Below, piece after piece: positions 1 to 8,464 of a stretch of DNA of 64,000 bases. The DNA comes from Allobosea sp. WAO. GTDB taxonomy: Bacteria; Pseudomonadota; Alphaproteobacteria; Rhizobiales; Beijerinckiaceae. A program made the position numbers and the translations under genes. Within the stretch, counting starts at the first letter, position 1, and each line of letters starts with the position of its first letter. The DNA lies in the NCBI RefSeq assembly GCF_001509835.1, contig NZ_JXTJ01000003.1, positions 372,001 to 436,000 on the forward strand. The letters run 5' to 3'. The notes below the pieces were generated by a model. That model was given only the letters and a program-made list of their open reading frames with translations, was not told the origin of the DNA and made no database searches.

Positions 1-780
1 TCAGACGGCTGCGGGGGCGATGCCCTCGACGGCCGCGACGAGGCGCTCGATGTCTTCCGGCGTCGACAGGCGGTGGTCGCCATCCTTGACCAGGGTCAGC
101 ACCACAGGGTCGTGCGGCAGATGCTCGACCAGCTTTAGCGCCTGGCCATAGGGCACGTCGGGATCCTTCATTCCCTGCAGGATGTGGACGGGGCAGCCGG
201 TCTCGATCGGCTCGCCGAACATGAGATGCTTGCGCCCGTCCTCGATCAGCGCCCGCGTGATCGGGGTGGGCTCGGGCGAATACTCCGAGGGACGAAGCCA
301 GACGCCGTCTTCCAGGATGGTCCGGCGAATCGCCTCGGGCATCTGCGCCCACATCAGTTCTTCGGAGAAGTCGACCGCCGGCGCGATCAGCACCAGCCCT
401 GCCGGAGTCAGCCTTGCGTTTCGTTCGCGAAGGCGCCGCGCGGCGAGCAAGGCGAGCCAGCCGCCCATGGAGGAGCCGACGAGCACAGCCGGCCCCTCGA
501 CCTTCTCTTCCAGCACGGCGAGCGCGTCGCCCAGCCAGTCGGACAAGGTCCACTGCGCGAAGTCGCCAGATGATTCGCCGTGGCCTGCATAGTCGAAGCG
601 GACGAAGCGCCGGCCCTTGGCCCGCGCCCAGGCCGCCAGAGCCTCTGCCTTTGTCGCCCGCATGTCGGAACGGAAGCCGCCGAGCCAGACCGCGGCCGGG
701 CCGCTGCCGGGCTCGTCCAGCACGGCGATCTCGCGGCGCCGCTCACCCTCGCCGACGCTCAGAAATTGCGGTTGAGGCAT
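1..780 (-). CDS. alpha/beta hydrolase, ABHD10-like
   Basis: A 259-residue serine hydrolase of the alpha/beta fold, probably cytosolic because no signal peptide is visible. The nucleophile elbow is G102-S-S-M-G106 with S104 as nucleophile. The acid is D206 or D208 in the GMKDPDVP stretch, and the histidine is H236 in DGDHRL. The N-terminal WLGGFRSDM and FDYAGHGES stretches resemble the ABHD10/thioesterase-like branch. The ATG at 780 was chosen because homology-like sequence begins there; the open frame upstream looks like shadow coding. The stop codon is the first three bases of the window. It is divergent from the glycosyltransferase at 850. The substrate (an acyl ester or thioester) is not deducible. 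Confidence 0.85.
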   Translation of the reverse strand: MPQPQFLSVGEGERRREIAVLDEPGSGPAAVWLGGFRSDMRATKAEALAAWARAKGRRFVRFDYAGHGESSGDFAQWTLSDWLGDALAVLEEKVEGPAVLVGSSMGGWLALLAARRLRERNARLTPAGLVLIAPAVDFSEELMWAQMPEAIRRTILEDGVWLRPSEYSPEPTPITRALIEDGRKHLMFGEPIETGCPVHILQGMKDPDVPYGQALKLVEHLPHDPVVLTLVKDGDHRLSTPEDIERLVAAVEGIAPAAV

Positions 781-849
781 ATTCACCCTATTTCTCCTGT
801 GACGAACCGCGGGAATCTGCACCGGGCCGCTGTGCTTCGCGCAAGCGCT

Positions 850-2130
850 ATGCCCATCATGGCGCAGATAGCAAACCCGCCGTCTGCAAGAAGGCCCTTT
901 CGAACGGTGACCACGACACTGCGCTCCGGCGCGCCACTCTCGCTGCCCTCGACCGAGACCCACCCGCTGAGTGGGCGCACGGTGCTGCAGATCATCCCCG
1001 ATCTGGAGGCCGGCGGCGCCGAGCGCACCGCCGTCGACATCGCGGAGGGGCTGACGGAGGCCGGCGCCCGCGCTCTGGTCGCGACCGAGGGCGGCCGGCT
1101 CGTCGCCGAATTGCAGGCCAAGGGCGGCATCTGGCTGCCTTTCCCCGCCGCGTCCAAGAACCCGCTCGCCATGGCGCTGAACGTGCGCAAGCTCGCCAGG
1201 CTCTGCCGGCAGGAGCATGTCGATCTCGTCCATGCCCGCTCGCGCGCCCCGGCCTGGGTCGCGCTGGCGGCGACGCGGGCGCTGAAGCTGCCCTTCGTCA
1301 CCACCTATCACGGCTCCTACAACAGCCGCTCGGCGGTGAAGAACCACTATAACTCGGTGATGGCGCGCGGCGACGTCGTCATCGCCAATTCCGCCTACAC
1401 CGCCGATCTCATCCTGGCGCGGCACGGTTTTGCCCGCGATCGAATCCGCATCGTCAACCGCGGCACGGATTTCTCGGCCTTCGCGCCGGCGGCCGTCGGG
1501 CCCGAGCGGGTCAGCGCTTTGCGCCGCGCCTGGGGCGTCGAGCCGCATCAGCGCATCGTGCTGCTGCCCGGCCGGCTGACCGGCTGGAAGGGGCAGAAGG
1601 TCCTCATCGAGGCGGCACGCCTGATGCGCGATGCCGGCGACGAGGACACCGCCTTCATCCTTGCCGGCGACCCGCAAGGGCGCGACGGCTATGTCCGCGA
1701 GCTCGACGAGCAGATCGCCAAGGCCGGGCTGGAAAAGCGCGTGCGCCGTGTCGGGCATTGCAGCGATATGCCTGCCGCGATGCTCGCAGCGGCGATCGTC
1801 GCCGTGCCTTCGACGGAGCCGGAAGCCTTCGGCCGCGTCGCCGTCGAGGCGCAGGCCATGGGCGTACCGGTGGTGGTCTCCGATCTCGGAGCCGTGCCAG
1901 AGACGGTGCTCGCGCCGCCGCAGGTCGCTCCTTCCGAGCGCACCGGCTGGCGCATCCCGCCGGGCGACGCGCCGGCATTGGCTGCAGCGCTGCAGGAGGC
2001 GCTGGCCTTGCGTCCGTCAGCCAGGGACGCGCTGGCGCGGCGGGCGCGCCTGCATGTCGAGCGGCATTTCTCGCTGGCCGCGATGGTCAACGACACGCTG
2101 GATGTCTACTGCGCCCTGCTCGGGCGTTGA
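850..2130 (+). CDS. glycosyltransferase family 4
   Basis: A GT-B fold glycosyltransferase of about 426 residues. The N-terminal half begins with VLQIIPDLEAGGAERTA, the usual GT4 opening with a glycine-rich loop. The C-terminal half carries EPEAFGRVAVEAQAMG near residues 323-338, the E-x7-E nucleotide-sugar motif (E325, E333). No membrane segment is seen. ATG 850 and ATG 859 are both possible starts; no strong Shine-Dalgarno site decides between them. It probably adds a sugar to lipopolysaccharide or another surface glycan, but acceptor and donor cannot be read from the sequence. It stands alone, with infC starting 165 bases downstream. Confidence 0.85.
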   Translation: MPIMAQIANPPSARRPFRTVTTTLRSGAPLSLPSTETHPLSGRTVLQIIPDLEAGGAERTAVDIAEGLTEAGARALVATEGGRLVAELQAKGGIWLPFPAASKNPLAMALNVRKLARLCRQEHVDLVHARSRAPAWVALAATRALKLPFVTTYHGSYNSRSAVKNHYNSVMARGDVVIANSAYTADLILARHGFARDRIRIVNRGTDFSAFAPAAVGPERVSALRRAWGVEPHQRIVLLPGRLTGWKGQKVLIEAARLMRDAGDEDTAFILAGDPQGRDGYVRELDEQIAKAGLEKRVRRVGHCSDMPAAMLAAAIVAVPSTEPEAFGRVAVEAQAMGVPVVVSDLGAVPETVLAPPQVAPSERTGWRIPPGDAPALAAALQEALALRPSARDALARRARLHVERHFSLAAMVNDTLDVYCALLGR

Positions 2131-2225
2131 ACCGGCGGACGGATGAGCAGGGTTCGCGGGCAAAAGCCTCCCCGCGAGCCCGCGATCTTCCGTTTTCGCC
2201 CGTCATTTGACTTTGCCGTCCATTG

Positions 2226-2275
2226 ACAACGCTACGCGTTGTGCAATGTGTCTCATCAACGGCGCGTAGCGCGCC
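2226..2275 (+). promoter_or_regulatory. infC leader hairpins
   Basis: Two perfect short hairpins lie in tandem just before the infC ribosome-binding site: ACAACGC-TAC-GCGTTGT (2226-2242) and GGCGCG-TAG-CGCGCC (2261-2275). The second ends six bases before the CAGGAGAA site at 2281-2288. Such placement could affect ribosome access. That they act in regulation is inference. Confidence 0.5.
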
Positions 2276-2295
2276 AATCACAGGAGAATACAGCC

Positions 2296-2838
2296 ATTCG
2301 TCGTCCCTTCCGCGCCGCACCCACCCCGACCAAGGACGGGCCCCGCTCGAACCGCGACATTCGTGGCGTTCGTGATGTTCAGCTCATCGACGATACCGGC
2401 GTCAACCGTGGCGTGGTCTCGTTCTTCGAGGCGCTGAAGATCGCCGAGGACGCTGGTCTCGATCTGGTCGAGATCGCCCCGAACTCCGAGCCGCCGGTCT
2501 GCAAGATTCTCGATTACGGCCGCTTCCGCTTCCTCGAGCAGAAGAAGGCTTCGGAGGCGCGCAAGAAGCAGCGCACCATCGAGATCAAGGAAATCAAGCT
2601 GCGCCCCGGCATCGACAAGCATGACTACGACGTCAAGATGAAGGCGATGCACGGCTTCTTCGAGGAAGGCGACAAGGTCAAGGTGACCCTGCGCTTCCGC
2701 GGCCGTGAGATGGCTCACCAGGATCTCGGCGTGAAGGTGCTCGAGCGCGTCAAGGCCGACCTGGTCGACATCGCCAAGGTCGAGAGCGACTGGCAGCTCG
2801 AAGGTCGCCAGATGGTGATGGTGCTGGCGCCGAAATAG
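2296..2838 (+). CDS. infC: translation initiation factor IF-3
   Basis: IF-3 binds the 30S subunit, prevents premature joining of 50S and checks the initiator codon. The 180-residue product has the N-terminal domain ([14 protein letters not shown], then [14 protein letters not shown]), the lysine-rich linker, and the C-terminal domain ([35 protein letters not shown]). The start is ATT at 2296: it follows GGAG at 2283-2286 with nine bases between, and gives the normal N terminus beginning RRPFR. A TTG at 2239 in the same frame would add 19 residues but has no ribosome-binding site. Non-canonical ATT/AUU starts in infC are a known autoregulatory device. The gene is 7 kb away from rpmI-rplT. Confidence 0.96.
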   Translation: MRRPFRAAPTPTKDGPRSNRDIRGVRDVQLIDDTGVNRGVVSFFEALKIAEDAGLDLVEIAPNSEPPVCKILDYGRFRFLEQKKASEARKKQRTIEIKEIKLRPGIDKHDYDVKMKAMHGFFEEGDKVKVTLRFRGREMAHQDLGVKVLERVKADLVDIAKVESDWQLEGRQMVMVLAPK

Positions 2839-2863
2839 GCTGCCGCTTCGTCATGCGAATCCA

Positions 2864-2894
2864 GACAGGCCCGGCCCGCGTGCCGGGCCTTGTC
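2864..2894 (+). terminator. probable infC terminator
   Basis: A stem GACAGGCCCGGC / GCCGGGCC(T)TGTC with a CCGCGT loop lies 26 bases after the infC stop. There is no long T run after it, so it may act as a weak intrinsic terminator or as a 3' protective hairpin. Confidence 0.6.
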
Positions 2895-2952
2895 ATGTCT
2901 GGGGTCGCGATGCTTCGCTTCGGGTTCCCGAGCCAGCGCGAGGCCCTACGCC

Positions 2953-3684
2953 ATGACCGTTCCGACCGTGACCGAACAGCGCCGCGACCTTGCTGCCGCC
3001 CTGCGCCTCGCCGCCAGGTTCGAGCTCAACGAAGGCATCTGCAATCATTTCTCGGTGGCGCTGCCCGACGGCCCGGACGGTCGACCGCGCTATCTGATCA
3101 ACCCCTATGGCGTGCACTGGTCGGAGATGCGCCCGTCCGACCTCCTGCTGATCGACGAGCAGGGCCAGGTGCTTGAAGGGGAGGGCGAGGTCGAGGCCAC
3201 CGCCCGCAACATCCATGTCGCCGCCCACAAGGCCAATCCGCGCCATGTCGCCGTGCTGCATGTCCACATGCCCTATGCCACGGCGCTGACCATGGTCGAG
3301 GGCGGCCGGCTGGAGATGGCGCACCAGACCGCCTGCCGCTTCCATGGCCGCACCCTTTACCAGGACCATTTCGGCGGACTCGCGCTTGATGAGGGCGAAG
3401 GCGAGGCGATCGTCGCGGCCAATCGCGAGCAGGGGCACGTCGATGTCACCTTCCTCGCCCATCACGGCGTCACCATCGGCGGGCCGTCGGTCGCGGTTGC
3501 CTTCGACGACCTCTATTTCCTCGAGCGCGCCTGCCGCCAGCAGGTGCTGGCGATGTCGACCGGCAGGCCGTTGAAGCTGATCCCGAATGACGAGATCGAG
3601 GCGACGGCCCGTGAATGGCGCCAGGTTCTGGTCTACCAGGCGACGAAGCATTTCGAGGCGCTGCGCCGGATGGAAGGGCTCTGA
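2953..3684 (+). CDS. class II aldolase/adducin family protein
   Basis: A 243-residue protein of the zinc-dependent class II aldolase/adducin family, which cleaves or dehydrates phosphorylated or free sugar acids. It shows the N-terminal NEGICNHFSVALP stretch, and metal-ligand histidines H103 and H105 in LHVHMPYATAL, followed by a further AHHG histidine pair. The acid region is GEVEAT near residue 80. It is of full family length and keeps the metal site. Start ATG 2953 matches the usual N terminus; there is no close partner gene to reveal the substrate. The nearest downstream gene is convergent and ends 7 bases away. Confidence 0.85.
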   Translation: MTVPTVTEQRRDLAAALRLAARFELNEGICNHFSVALPDGPDGRPRYLINPYGVHWSEMRPSDLLLIDEQGQVLEGEGEVEATARNIHVAAHKANPRHVAVLHVHMPYATALTMVEGGRLEMAHQTACRFHGRTLYQDHFGGLALDEGEGEAIVAANREQGHVDVTFLAHHGVTIGGPSVAVAFDDLYFLERACRQQVLAMSTGRPLKLIPNDEIEATAREWRQVLVYQATKHFEALRRMEGL

Positions 3685-3691
3685 GTGGCGC

Positions 3692-4321
3692 TCAGGCCAG
3701 TAGTCGCTTTAGCTTCCTGACCGCGCTGTCCGGTGTGGTCAGCACTTTTTTGCCGGTCGCTGCCGCGACCGCCGGCGCGGCTCGCGCCAGGCTGAACTGG
3801 GCAAGGGCGATCAGGTCGCAGTTGGCGAGATCGCGAGCCGCCTCCGCCGCGAGCCGGTCATGTGTATCGCCGTCGCCGCGATCGAGCGCCGCCAGCGCGC
3901 CCTCCGCCAGCTTCGGCATGACGGCCAGCGTCACCGGAAACTCCGGCGGCATCGACTGAAGTGTCGGCGCAAAGCTGGCGAGGAGGCCGACCCGGCCGCC
4001 GATCCCTTCTGCCTCCTCGATCATCGCCTCGTTCGGCTTCAGTACGGGCATCGGCGCGAATTCGCGCTGCACCGCCCCGATGCAGGGGCCGAAGGCCGAG
4101 CAGGTGAACAGGATGCCGTCGGCGCCCGTCGCCTTCGCATAGCGCGCGAGGCTCAGGAACCGCCCGGTCATCGTCTCGGTGATCTCGCCGTCGCGGGCGA
4201 GGTCGGCCGAGAGGCTGTCGTCGAGCAGGTTCATCAGCCTGGCTTCGGGCCAGAGCCGCGCAAACGCCGCCTCGATCGGAGGCGGCGAATGGCGTAGCGC
4301 ATGGATCAGCGCGATTCTCAT
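3692..4321 (-). CDS. Asp/Glu racemase-family protein
   Basis: A 209-residue protein of the aspartate/glutamate/hydantoin racemase superfamily. The first catalytic-type cysteine is C74 in LFTCSAFG. The second half has LIALAQFSLARAAP where true racemases usually carry a second cysteine; here a glutamine stands in that loop. It may therefore not be a two-base racemase. ATG at 4321 is preferred over a TTG three bases upstream. It is transcribed towards the class II aldolase and separated from the binding-protein operon behind it by two strong hairpins. Substrate unknown. Confidence 0.75.
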   Translation of the reverse strand: MRIALIHALRHSPPPIEAAFARLWPEARLMNLLDDSLSADLARDGEITETMTGRFLSLARYAKATGADGILFTCSAFGPCIGAVQREFAPMPVLKPNEAMIEEAEGIGGRVGLLASFAPTLQSMPPEFPVTLAVMPKLAEGALAALDRGDGDTHDRLAAEAARDLANCDLIALAQFSLARAAPAVAAATGKKVLTTPDSAVRKLKRLLA

Positions 4322-4338
4322 CAAGCGGTCCTTATGCC

Positions 4339-4420
4339 AACGGCCAGTGACGCTGACGCGTCAGGCCGTTGCTCCAATCTGGATGTCTCAAATGCACTCA
4401 AAGGCTTGAGACATCCAGAT
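4339..4420. repeat. two adjacent strong inverted repeats
   Basis: The spacer between two minus-strand genes holds two hairpins. One is AACGGCC-AG-TGACGC, a TGAC loop, then GCGTCA-GGCCGTT (4339-4370). The other has perfect 15-base arms, ATCTGGATGTCTCAA (4377-4391) and its complement (4406-4420), around a 14-base loop. They could terminate the operon ending at 4458 or form an operator for the gene starting at 4321. The function is not known. Confidence 0.7.
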
Positions 4421-4457
4421 GCGGAATCCCGGGGGCCAATTGCAATGGCTATCGGGA

Positions 4458-5489
4458 TTATCGGATCGGGTGCGGGTATTGCAGTCCGCCCTTCGAAGCG
4501 AGGTCGTTGAGGCCGCGCTTCAATTGTAGCTTCGAGCCCATGCCGACATTGCGCTCGAAGCTCTCGCCGTAATTGCCGACATGCTTGATGATCCGGTAGG
4601 CCCAGTCATTGCTCAGGCCGAGCCCTTCGCCGAACTTGCCTTCGACGCCGAGCAGCCGCTTGATCTCGGGATTGGTCGATTTCAGCATCTCGTCGACATT
4701 GGCCTTGGTCACGCCGAGTTCCTCGGCATTGAGCATGGCATAGTGCGTCCACTTGACGAGGTTGAACCAGCTTTCGTCGCCGCGCTTCACCGCCGGGCCG
4801 AGCGGCTCGCGCGAGATCAGCGTCGGCAGGATCATGAAATCGTCGGGCTTGGAGAATTTCAGCCGCTCGGCGGCGAGGCCCGAGGAATCGGTGGTGAAGG
4901 CGTCGCAGCGCCCGGCCTCCAGGGCCTTGACGCCCTCTTCATTGGTCGCGAAGCCGATGATCTCGTATTTCAGGTTGTTGGCGCGGAAGAAGTCGGCGAG
5001 GTTCAATTCGGTCGTCGTGCCCTGCGTCACGCAGATCGAGGCGCCGCTCAGCCCCTTCGCCTCGCTGATGCCGAGCGCCTTGCGCACCATGAAGCCCTGG
5101 CCGTCGAAATAGTTGATGATCGGCCAGGACATGCCGGCCGAGGTGTCGCGCGACATGGTGTAGGTGGCGTTGCGGGCGAGCATGTCGACCTCGCCGGTCT
5201 GCACCACGACGAAGCGCATCTGCGGCGTCGTCGGCACGAACCTGATCTTGTTGGGATCGTTGAAGATCGCCGACGCGACGGCACGGCAAAGGTCGATGTC
5301 GAGCCCGTCCCAGCGCCCGTCAGGCCCCTGCAGGCCGAAGCCGGGCAAAGCGATATGGTTGCCGCAGATCAGCTCGCCGCGCGCCTTGACCCGGTCGAGC
5401 GTTCCCGATTGCGCCGCCGCCGGCGTGGACAGCCCGATTGCCGCGAGGCCGATCGCGGCGAGGCTCGCCTGTTTCAGTCGTTTCATCAT
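4458..5489 (-). CDS. amino-acid ABC transporter binding protein, AapJ-like
   Basis: A 343-residue periplasmic substrate-binding protein. It has a signal peptide (KRLKQ, a hydrophobic stretch, then AAAQ near residue 27) and the family features of the general L-amino-acid binding protein AapJ/BztA: ELICGNHIALPGFGLQGPDG, GLDIDLCRAVA, ICVTQGTTTELNLADFF, and GGLQYPHPIR at the end. The doubled ATG at 5484-5489 follows AAGGGGA on the coding strand. No permease or ATPase gene lies beside it, so it either feeds a transporter elsewhere or acts as a sensor/scavenger. It is the last gene of a likely operon after an RpiR regulator and an aminotransferase. Confidence 0.88.
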   Translation of the reverse strand: MMKRLKQASLAAIGLAAIGLSTPAAAQSGTLDRVKARGELICGNHIALPGFGLQGPDGRWDGLDIDLCRAVASAIFNDPNKIRFVPTTPQMRFVVVQTGEVDMLARNATYTMSRDTSAGMSWPIINYFDGQGFMVRKALGISEAKGLSGASICVTQGTTTELNLADFFRANNLKYEIIGFATNEEGVKALEAGRCDAFTTDSSGLAAERLKFSKPDDFMILPTLISREPLGPAVKRGDESWFNLVKWTHYAMLNAEELGVTKANVDEMLKSTNPEIKRLLGVEGKFGEGLGLSNDWAYRIIKHVGNYGESFERNVGMGSKLQLKRGLNDLASKGGLQYPHPIR

Positions 5490-5539
5490 AGTTCCCCTTG
5501 GTTGAGACGGGCTCTTTGGCGGCCCGCCTGGTGGTCTAG

Positions 5540-6877
5540 TCAGGCCGGCTGCACCGACCCCAGTGCCGCATCGACGGCGTCGCCCAGGCGCTCGACGATG
5601 GCGTCGACTGTGGCGGCATCGACGATGAAGGGCGGCGCGAGCAGGACATGGTCGCCCGCCGTGCCGTCGACCGTGCCGCCCATCGGATAGATCATCAGGC
5701 CGCGCTCCATGGCCGCTTCCTTGATCCGGGCATTCAGCTTGAGTGCGGGGTCGAATGGCGTCTTGCTCGCGCGGTCGGCGACGATCTCGACGCCCCAGAA
5801 ATGGCCGCGCCCGCGAATGTCGCCGACATGGTGATGATTGCCGAAGCGCTCGCGCAGGCGCTGCTCCAACCTGGCGCCCTGGCGCCGGACATTGGCGAGG
5901 AGATCGTCGCGCTCGATCACCCTCTGCACGGCGAGCGCTGTGGCGCAGGCGAGCGGATGGCCGACATAGGTCTGGCTGTGCGGGAAGATGCCCGAGCCCC
6001 GCCGGACTGCTTCCGCGATCTGTTTCGAGACCAGCATGGCGCCGATCGGCGCGTAGCCGCCGCCGAGCCCCTTGGCGATCGCCATCAGGTCCGGCGCCAC
6101 GCCCTCCTGCTCGCAGGCATGCAGCGTGCCGGTGCGGCCCATGCCGCACATCACCTCGTCGAGGATCAGGAGCACGCCATAGCGGTCGCAGATCTCGCGA
6201 ACACGCTTGAAATAGCCCGGCGCCGCGGTGGCAGCGCCCAGCGTCGCGCCGACCACCGTCTCGGCAACGAAGGCGCAGACCGTCTCGGGGCCGAGCTCCA
6301 GGATCTTCGCCTCGAGCTCGTCGGCGACGCGCAGCCCGTATTGCTCGGCGGTTTCGTCGGGGCGGCGGCCGCGATAGTCGAAGCAGGGCGAGATGTGGCG
6401 CCCGGTCATCAGCATCTCGGCGAAGGCGGCGCGGTCCTTCATCCGGCCGCCGACCGCGAGCGCGCCCAGCGTGATGCCGTGATAGCTCTGCCGCCGCGAG
6501 ATGAAGTTGACGCGTTTCAGCTCGCCGGTCTCGACGAAGTAGTGCCGTGCCATCTTCAGGCAGGCCTCGATCGCTTCCGAGCCCGAGCTGCAGAAATAGA
6601 CCGAGCCCATGCCGGCCGGTGCCCGCGCGATCAGGTGGTCCGCGAGTTCCTCGGCTGCGTCGCTGGTGAAGAAGCTGGTATGGGCATAGGCGAGCTTGTC
6701 GATCTGCGCATGCATCGCGGCGAGCACGTCGGGATGACCATGGCCGATGCAGGAGACCGCGGCGCCGCCCGAGGCGTCGATATGCTCGCGGCCGTCGCGG
6801 TCACGCAGCACGACGCCGGTGCCCCCTTCGGCGACGGGATAGGTCTTGCCGAGGACCCGATGCAGGACATGGCTCAT
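5540..6877 (-). CDS. class III PLP aminotransferase
   Basis: A 445-residue pyridoxal-phosphate aminotransferase of class III (omega-amino-acid/acetylornithine type). It shows FCSSGSEAIEACLKMAR (phosphate-binding loop), SYHGITLGAL, LILDEVMCGMGRTGT with D240 contacting the pyridine nitrogen, and the PLP lysine K269 in AIAKGLGGGYAPIGAML. Full family length. Its ATG at 6877 overlaps the stop of the upstream RpiR regulator by four bases, so the two are translationally coupled. The neighbouring amino-acid binding protein suggests catabolism of an amino acid or amine; the substrate itself is unknown. Confidence 0.88.
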   Translation of the reverse strand: MSHVLHRVLGKTYPVAEGGTGVVLRDRDGREHIDASGGAAVSCIGHGHPDVLAAMHAQIDKLAYAHTSFFTSDAAEELADHLIARAPAGMGSVYFCSSGSEAIEACLKMARHYFVETGELKRVNFISRRQSYHGITLGALAVGGRMKDRAAFAEMLMTGRHISPCFDYRGRRPDETAEQYGLRVADELEAKILELGPETVCAFVAETVVGATLGAATAAPGYFKRVREICDRYGVLLILDEVMCGMGRTGTLHACEQEGVAPDLMAIAKGLGGGYAPIGAMLVSKQIAEAVRRGSGIFPHSQTYVGHPLACATALAVQRVIERDDLLANVRRQGARLEQRLRERFGNHHHVGDIRGRGHFWGVEIVADRASKTPFDPALKLNARIKEAAMERGLMIYPMGGTVDGTAGDHVLLAPPFIVDAATVDAIVERLGDAVDAALGSVQPA

Positions 6878-7767
6878 TTGCGGCCTCGTTTGGCGGCTCT
6901 GGGTTGGTGGAAGGTGCCGGTGGCGTGAAGTTCCGCCTCGTGGCGGGCGATGGCGGCGAGGGCGGCCGCGCCCTTGCGCGCCGTCATCAGGGCCGCCAGG
7001 CATTCGACCGCGGCGAAGGCCGGTGTCATCGTGTGGAAGAAGGACGGCGTCTCGGTCCGCACCAGGACCGTCGCATCGGCGAGCGCTGCGAGCGGCGAGA
7101 GCGGGCTGTCGGTCAGCGCGATGAGCCTCGCCCCCTTGGCTTTGGCGAGCTCTGCGGCCTGCAGGGTCAGGCGCGTATAGGGTGAGACCGAGACGGCGAA
7201 GAACGCGTCGCTGGGGCCGATCCGACGCAGAGCGTCGATGCCGCGCCCGCCTGCTCCGTCCGCCAGCACCGAACCGGCGCCGATCAGGTCACGGATATAG
7301 TCGAGCATGTAGGCGGCCGGGAAAGCCGAGCGCAGCCCGAAGCAGAACACGGTCTGTGCCTCGGCCAGCAGGATGGCGGCGCGTTCGAGCTGCGCCTGCG
7401 TGTCCGGTTCGCGCAGGGCCCTGAGATGGTCGGTGAGCGCTGCGAACATGTCCTGCGCGATCGCGCCGGCCCCTTCGTCGCCATGACGCTGCATCAATTC
7501 GCCGGCGCGGCCGGCAAAGCCCTCCGGGCGCTGCCGCAGGGCCGCGGCATGGATCGCCCGCAACTCGTCATAGCCGGAAAGGCCGAAGCGCTGGGCGAGG
7601 CGGGTCAGGGTCGCGGGCGAAAGGCTCGCGCGTTTCGCCTGCTCGCGGGTCGTCAGCAGCGCTACATCGGCAGGGTGATCTAGCACCCAGCGTGCCGCCG
7701 CCTGCAATTGCTGCGGCAATTGCTCGAGACCTGCGGAGAGGGCGGCGGTCAGATGCGGCTGGTCCAC
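6874..7767 (-). CDS. MurR/RpiR family transcriptional regulator
   Basis: A 297-residue regulator with an N-terminal RpiR helix-turn-helix (about residues 1-77, including REQAKRASLSPATLTRLAQRFG) and a C-terminal SIS domain (about 120-260, AVSVSPYTRLTLQAAELAKAKG) that normally binds a phosphosugar. It is the first gene of the minus-strand operon with the aminotransferase (4-base ATGA overlap) and the AapJ-like protein. This suggests local control of that operon. The effector may be an amino compound rather than a sugar phosphate, given the context; that is inference. Confidence 0.87.
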   Translation of the reverse strand: MDQPHLTAALSAGLEQLPQQLQAAARWVLDHPADVALLTTREQAKRASLSPATLTRLAQRFGLSGYDELRAIHAAALRQRPEGFAGRAGELMQRHGDEGAGAIAQDMFAALTDHLRALREPDTQAQLERAAILLAEAQTVFCFGLRSAFPAAYMLDYIRDLIGAGSVLADGAGGRGIDALRRIGPSDAFFAVSVSPYTRLTLQAAELAKAKGARLIALTDSPLSPLAALADATVLVRTETPSFFHTMTPAFAAVECLAALMTARKGAAALAAIARHEAELHATGTFHQPRAAKRGRK

Positions 7768-7857
7768 ACGGCGACGCTAGCAGGCCGGGCTGCGATATGA
7801 AACATCTAATTCAGGAGCCGGAAACGGGCGCGTTTGTTTCGCTTCTTGCGAATGCAC

Positions 7858-8451
7858 TCAAGGTCGGACGAGCAGCCCGGCGAGCAGGGCGTCGAAGGCG
7901 GCGATGGAATTCTGGGATGCCGCCCGGCCATCGGGTGCGTGGGCGATCCACTGCGCGGCATGCAGTGTCGCGCCGGCGATCAGCCGGGCGGCGGCCTCGG
8001 GGTCAATGGCCCGGATGACGCCGGCGTCGCGCAGCTTGCCGAGGCTGTCGGTCATCGAGGTGATGCAGGCGCTTTGCGTCGGCCAGGTCCAGGGATCGCC
8101 GAGCACGGCCGGCCCGTCCCGCAGCACGATGCGCTGGATTTCGGGTTCCAGAGCCATCTCGATATAGGCGGCGCATTCGTCGCGGAAACCGGTCCAGGGA
8201 TCGGCCGCACGTGCCGAGACGGCGTTCAGCCGCTCGTTCATTTCGGCGTCGATCTCGGCGATGACCGCTGCGAGCAGCCCTTTCTTGTCGCCGAAATGAT
8301 GATAGAGCGCGCCGCGCGTCAGCCCGGCCGATGCCGTCAGCTCGTCCATCGCGGTCTCGGCATAGCCGAGCGTGCCGAAGGCGTGGCGGGCCGCCGCGAT
8401 CAGCTTGGCGCGCGTCTCGGCGATCATCTGCTGGCGTGGCCTGCGGCTCAT
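7858..8451 (-). CDS. TetR family transcriptional regulator
   Basis: A 197-residue TetR repressor. The N-terminal helix-turn-helix spans about residues 10-55 (ETRAKLIAAARHAFG, then AGLTRGALYHHFGDKKGLL). The C-terminal ligand domain has no recognisable specificity. The ATG at 8451 gives a normal MSRRPRQQ start; an upstream extension would run into the operator region. It is divergent from an MFS transporter with 116 bases between, in which three related palindromes lie. The standard arrangement is a repressor controlling itself and the efflux gene. Confidence 0.9.
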   Translation of the reverse strand: MSRRPRQQMIAETRAKLIAAARHAFGTLGYAETAMDELTASAGLTRGALYHHFGDKKGLLAAVIAEIDAEMNERLNAVSARAADPWTGFRDECAAYIEMALEPEIQRIVLRDGPAVLGDPWTWPTQSACITSMTDSLGKLRDAGVIRAIDPEAAARLIAGATLHAAQWIAHAPDGRAASQNSIAAFDALLAGLLVRP

Positions 8452-8464
8452 CCCAACCCTCTTT

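Noticed and set aside
781..1758. N-terminal extension of the alpha/beta hydrolase over the glycosyltransferase gene
   Set aside because: The extension is antisense to a clear GT4 gene and the hydrolase fold begins at the ATG at 780.
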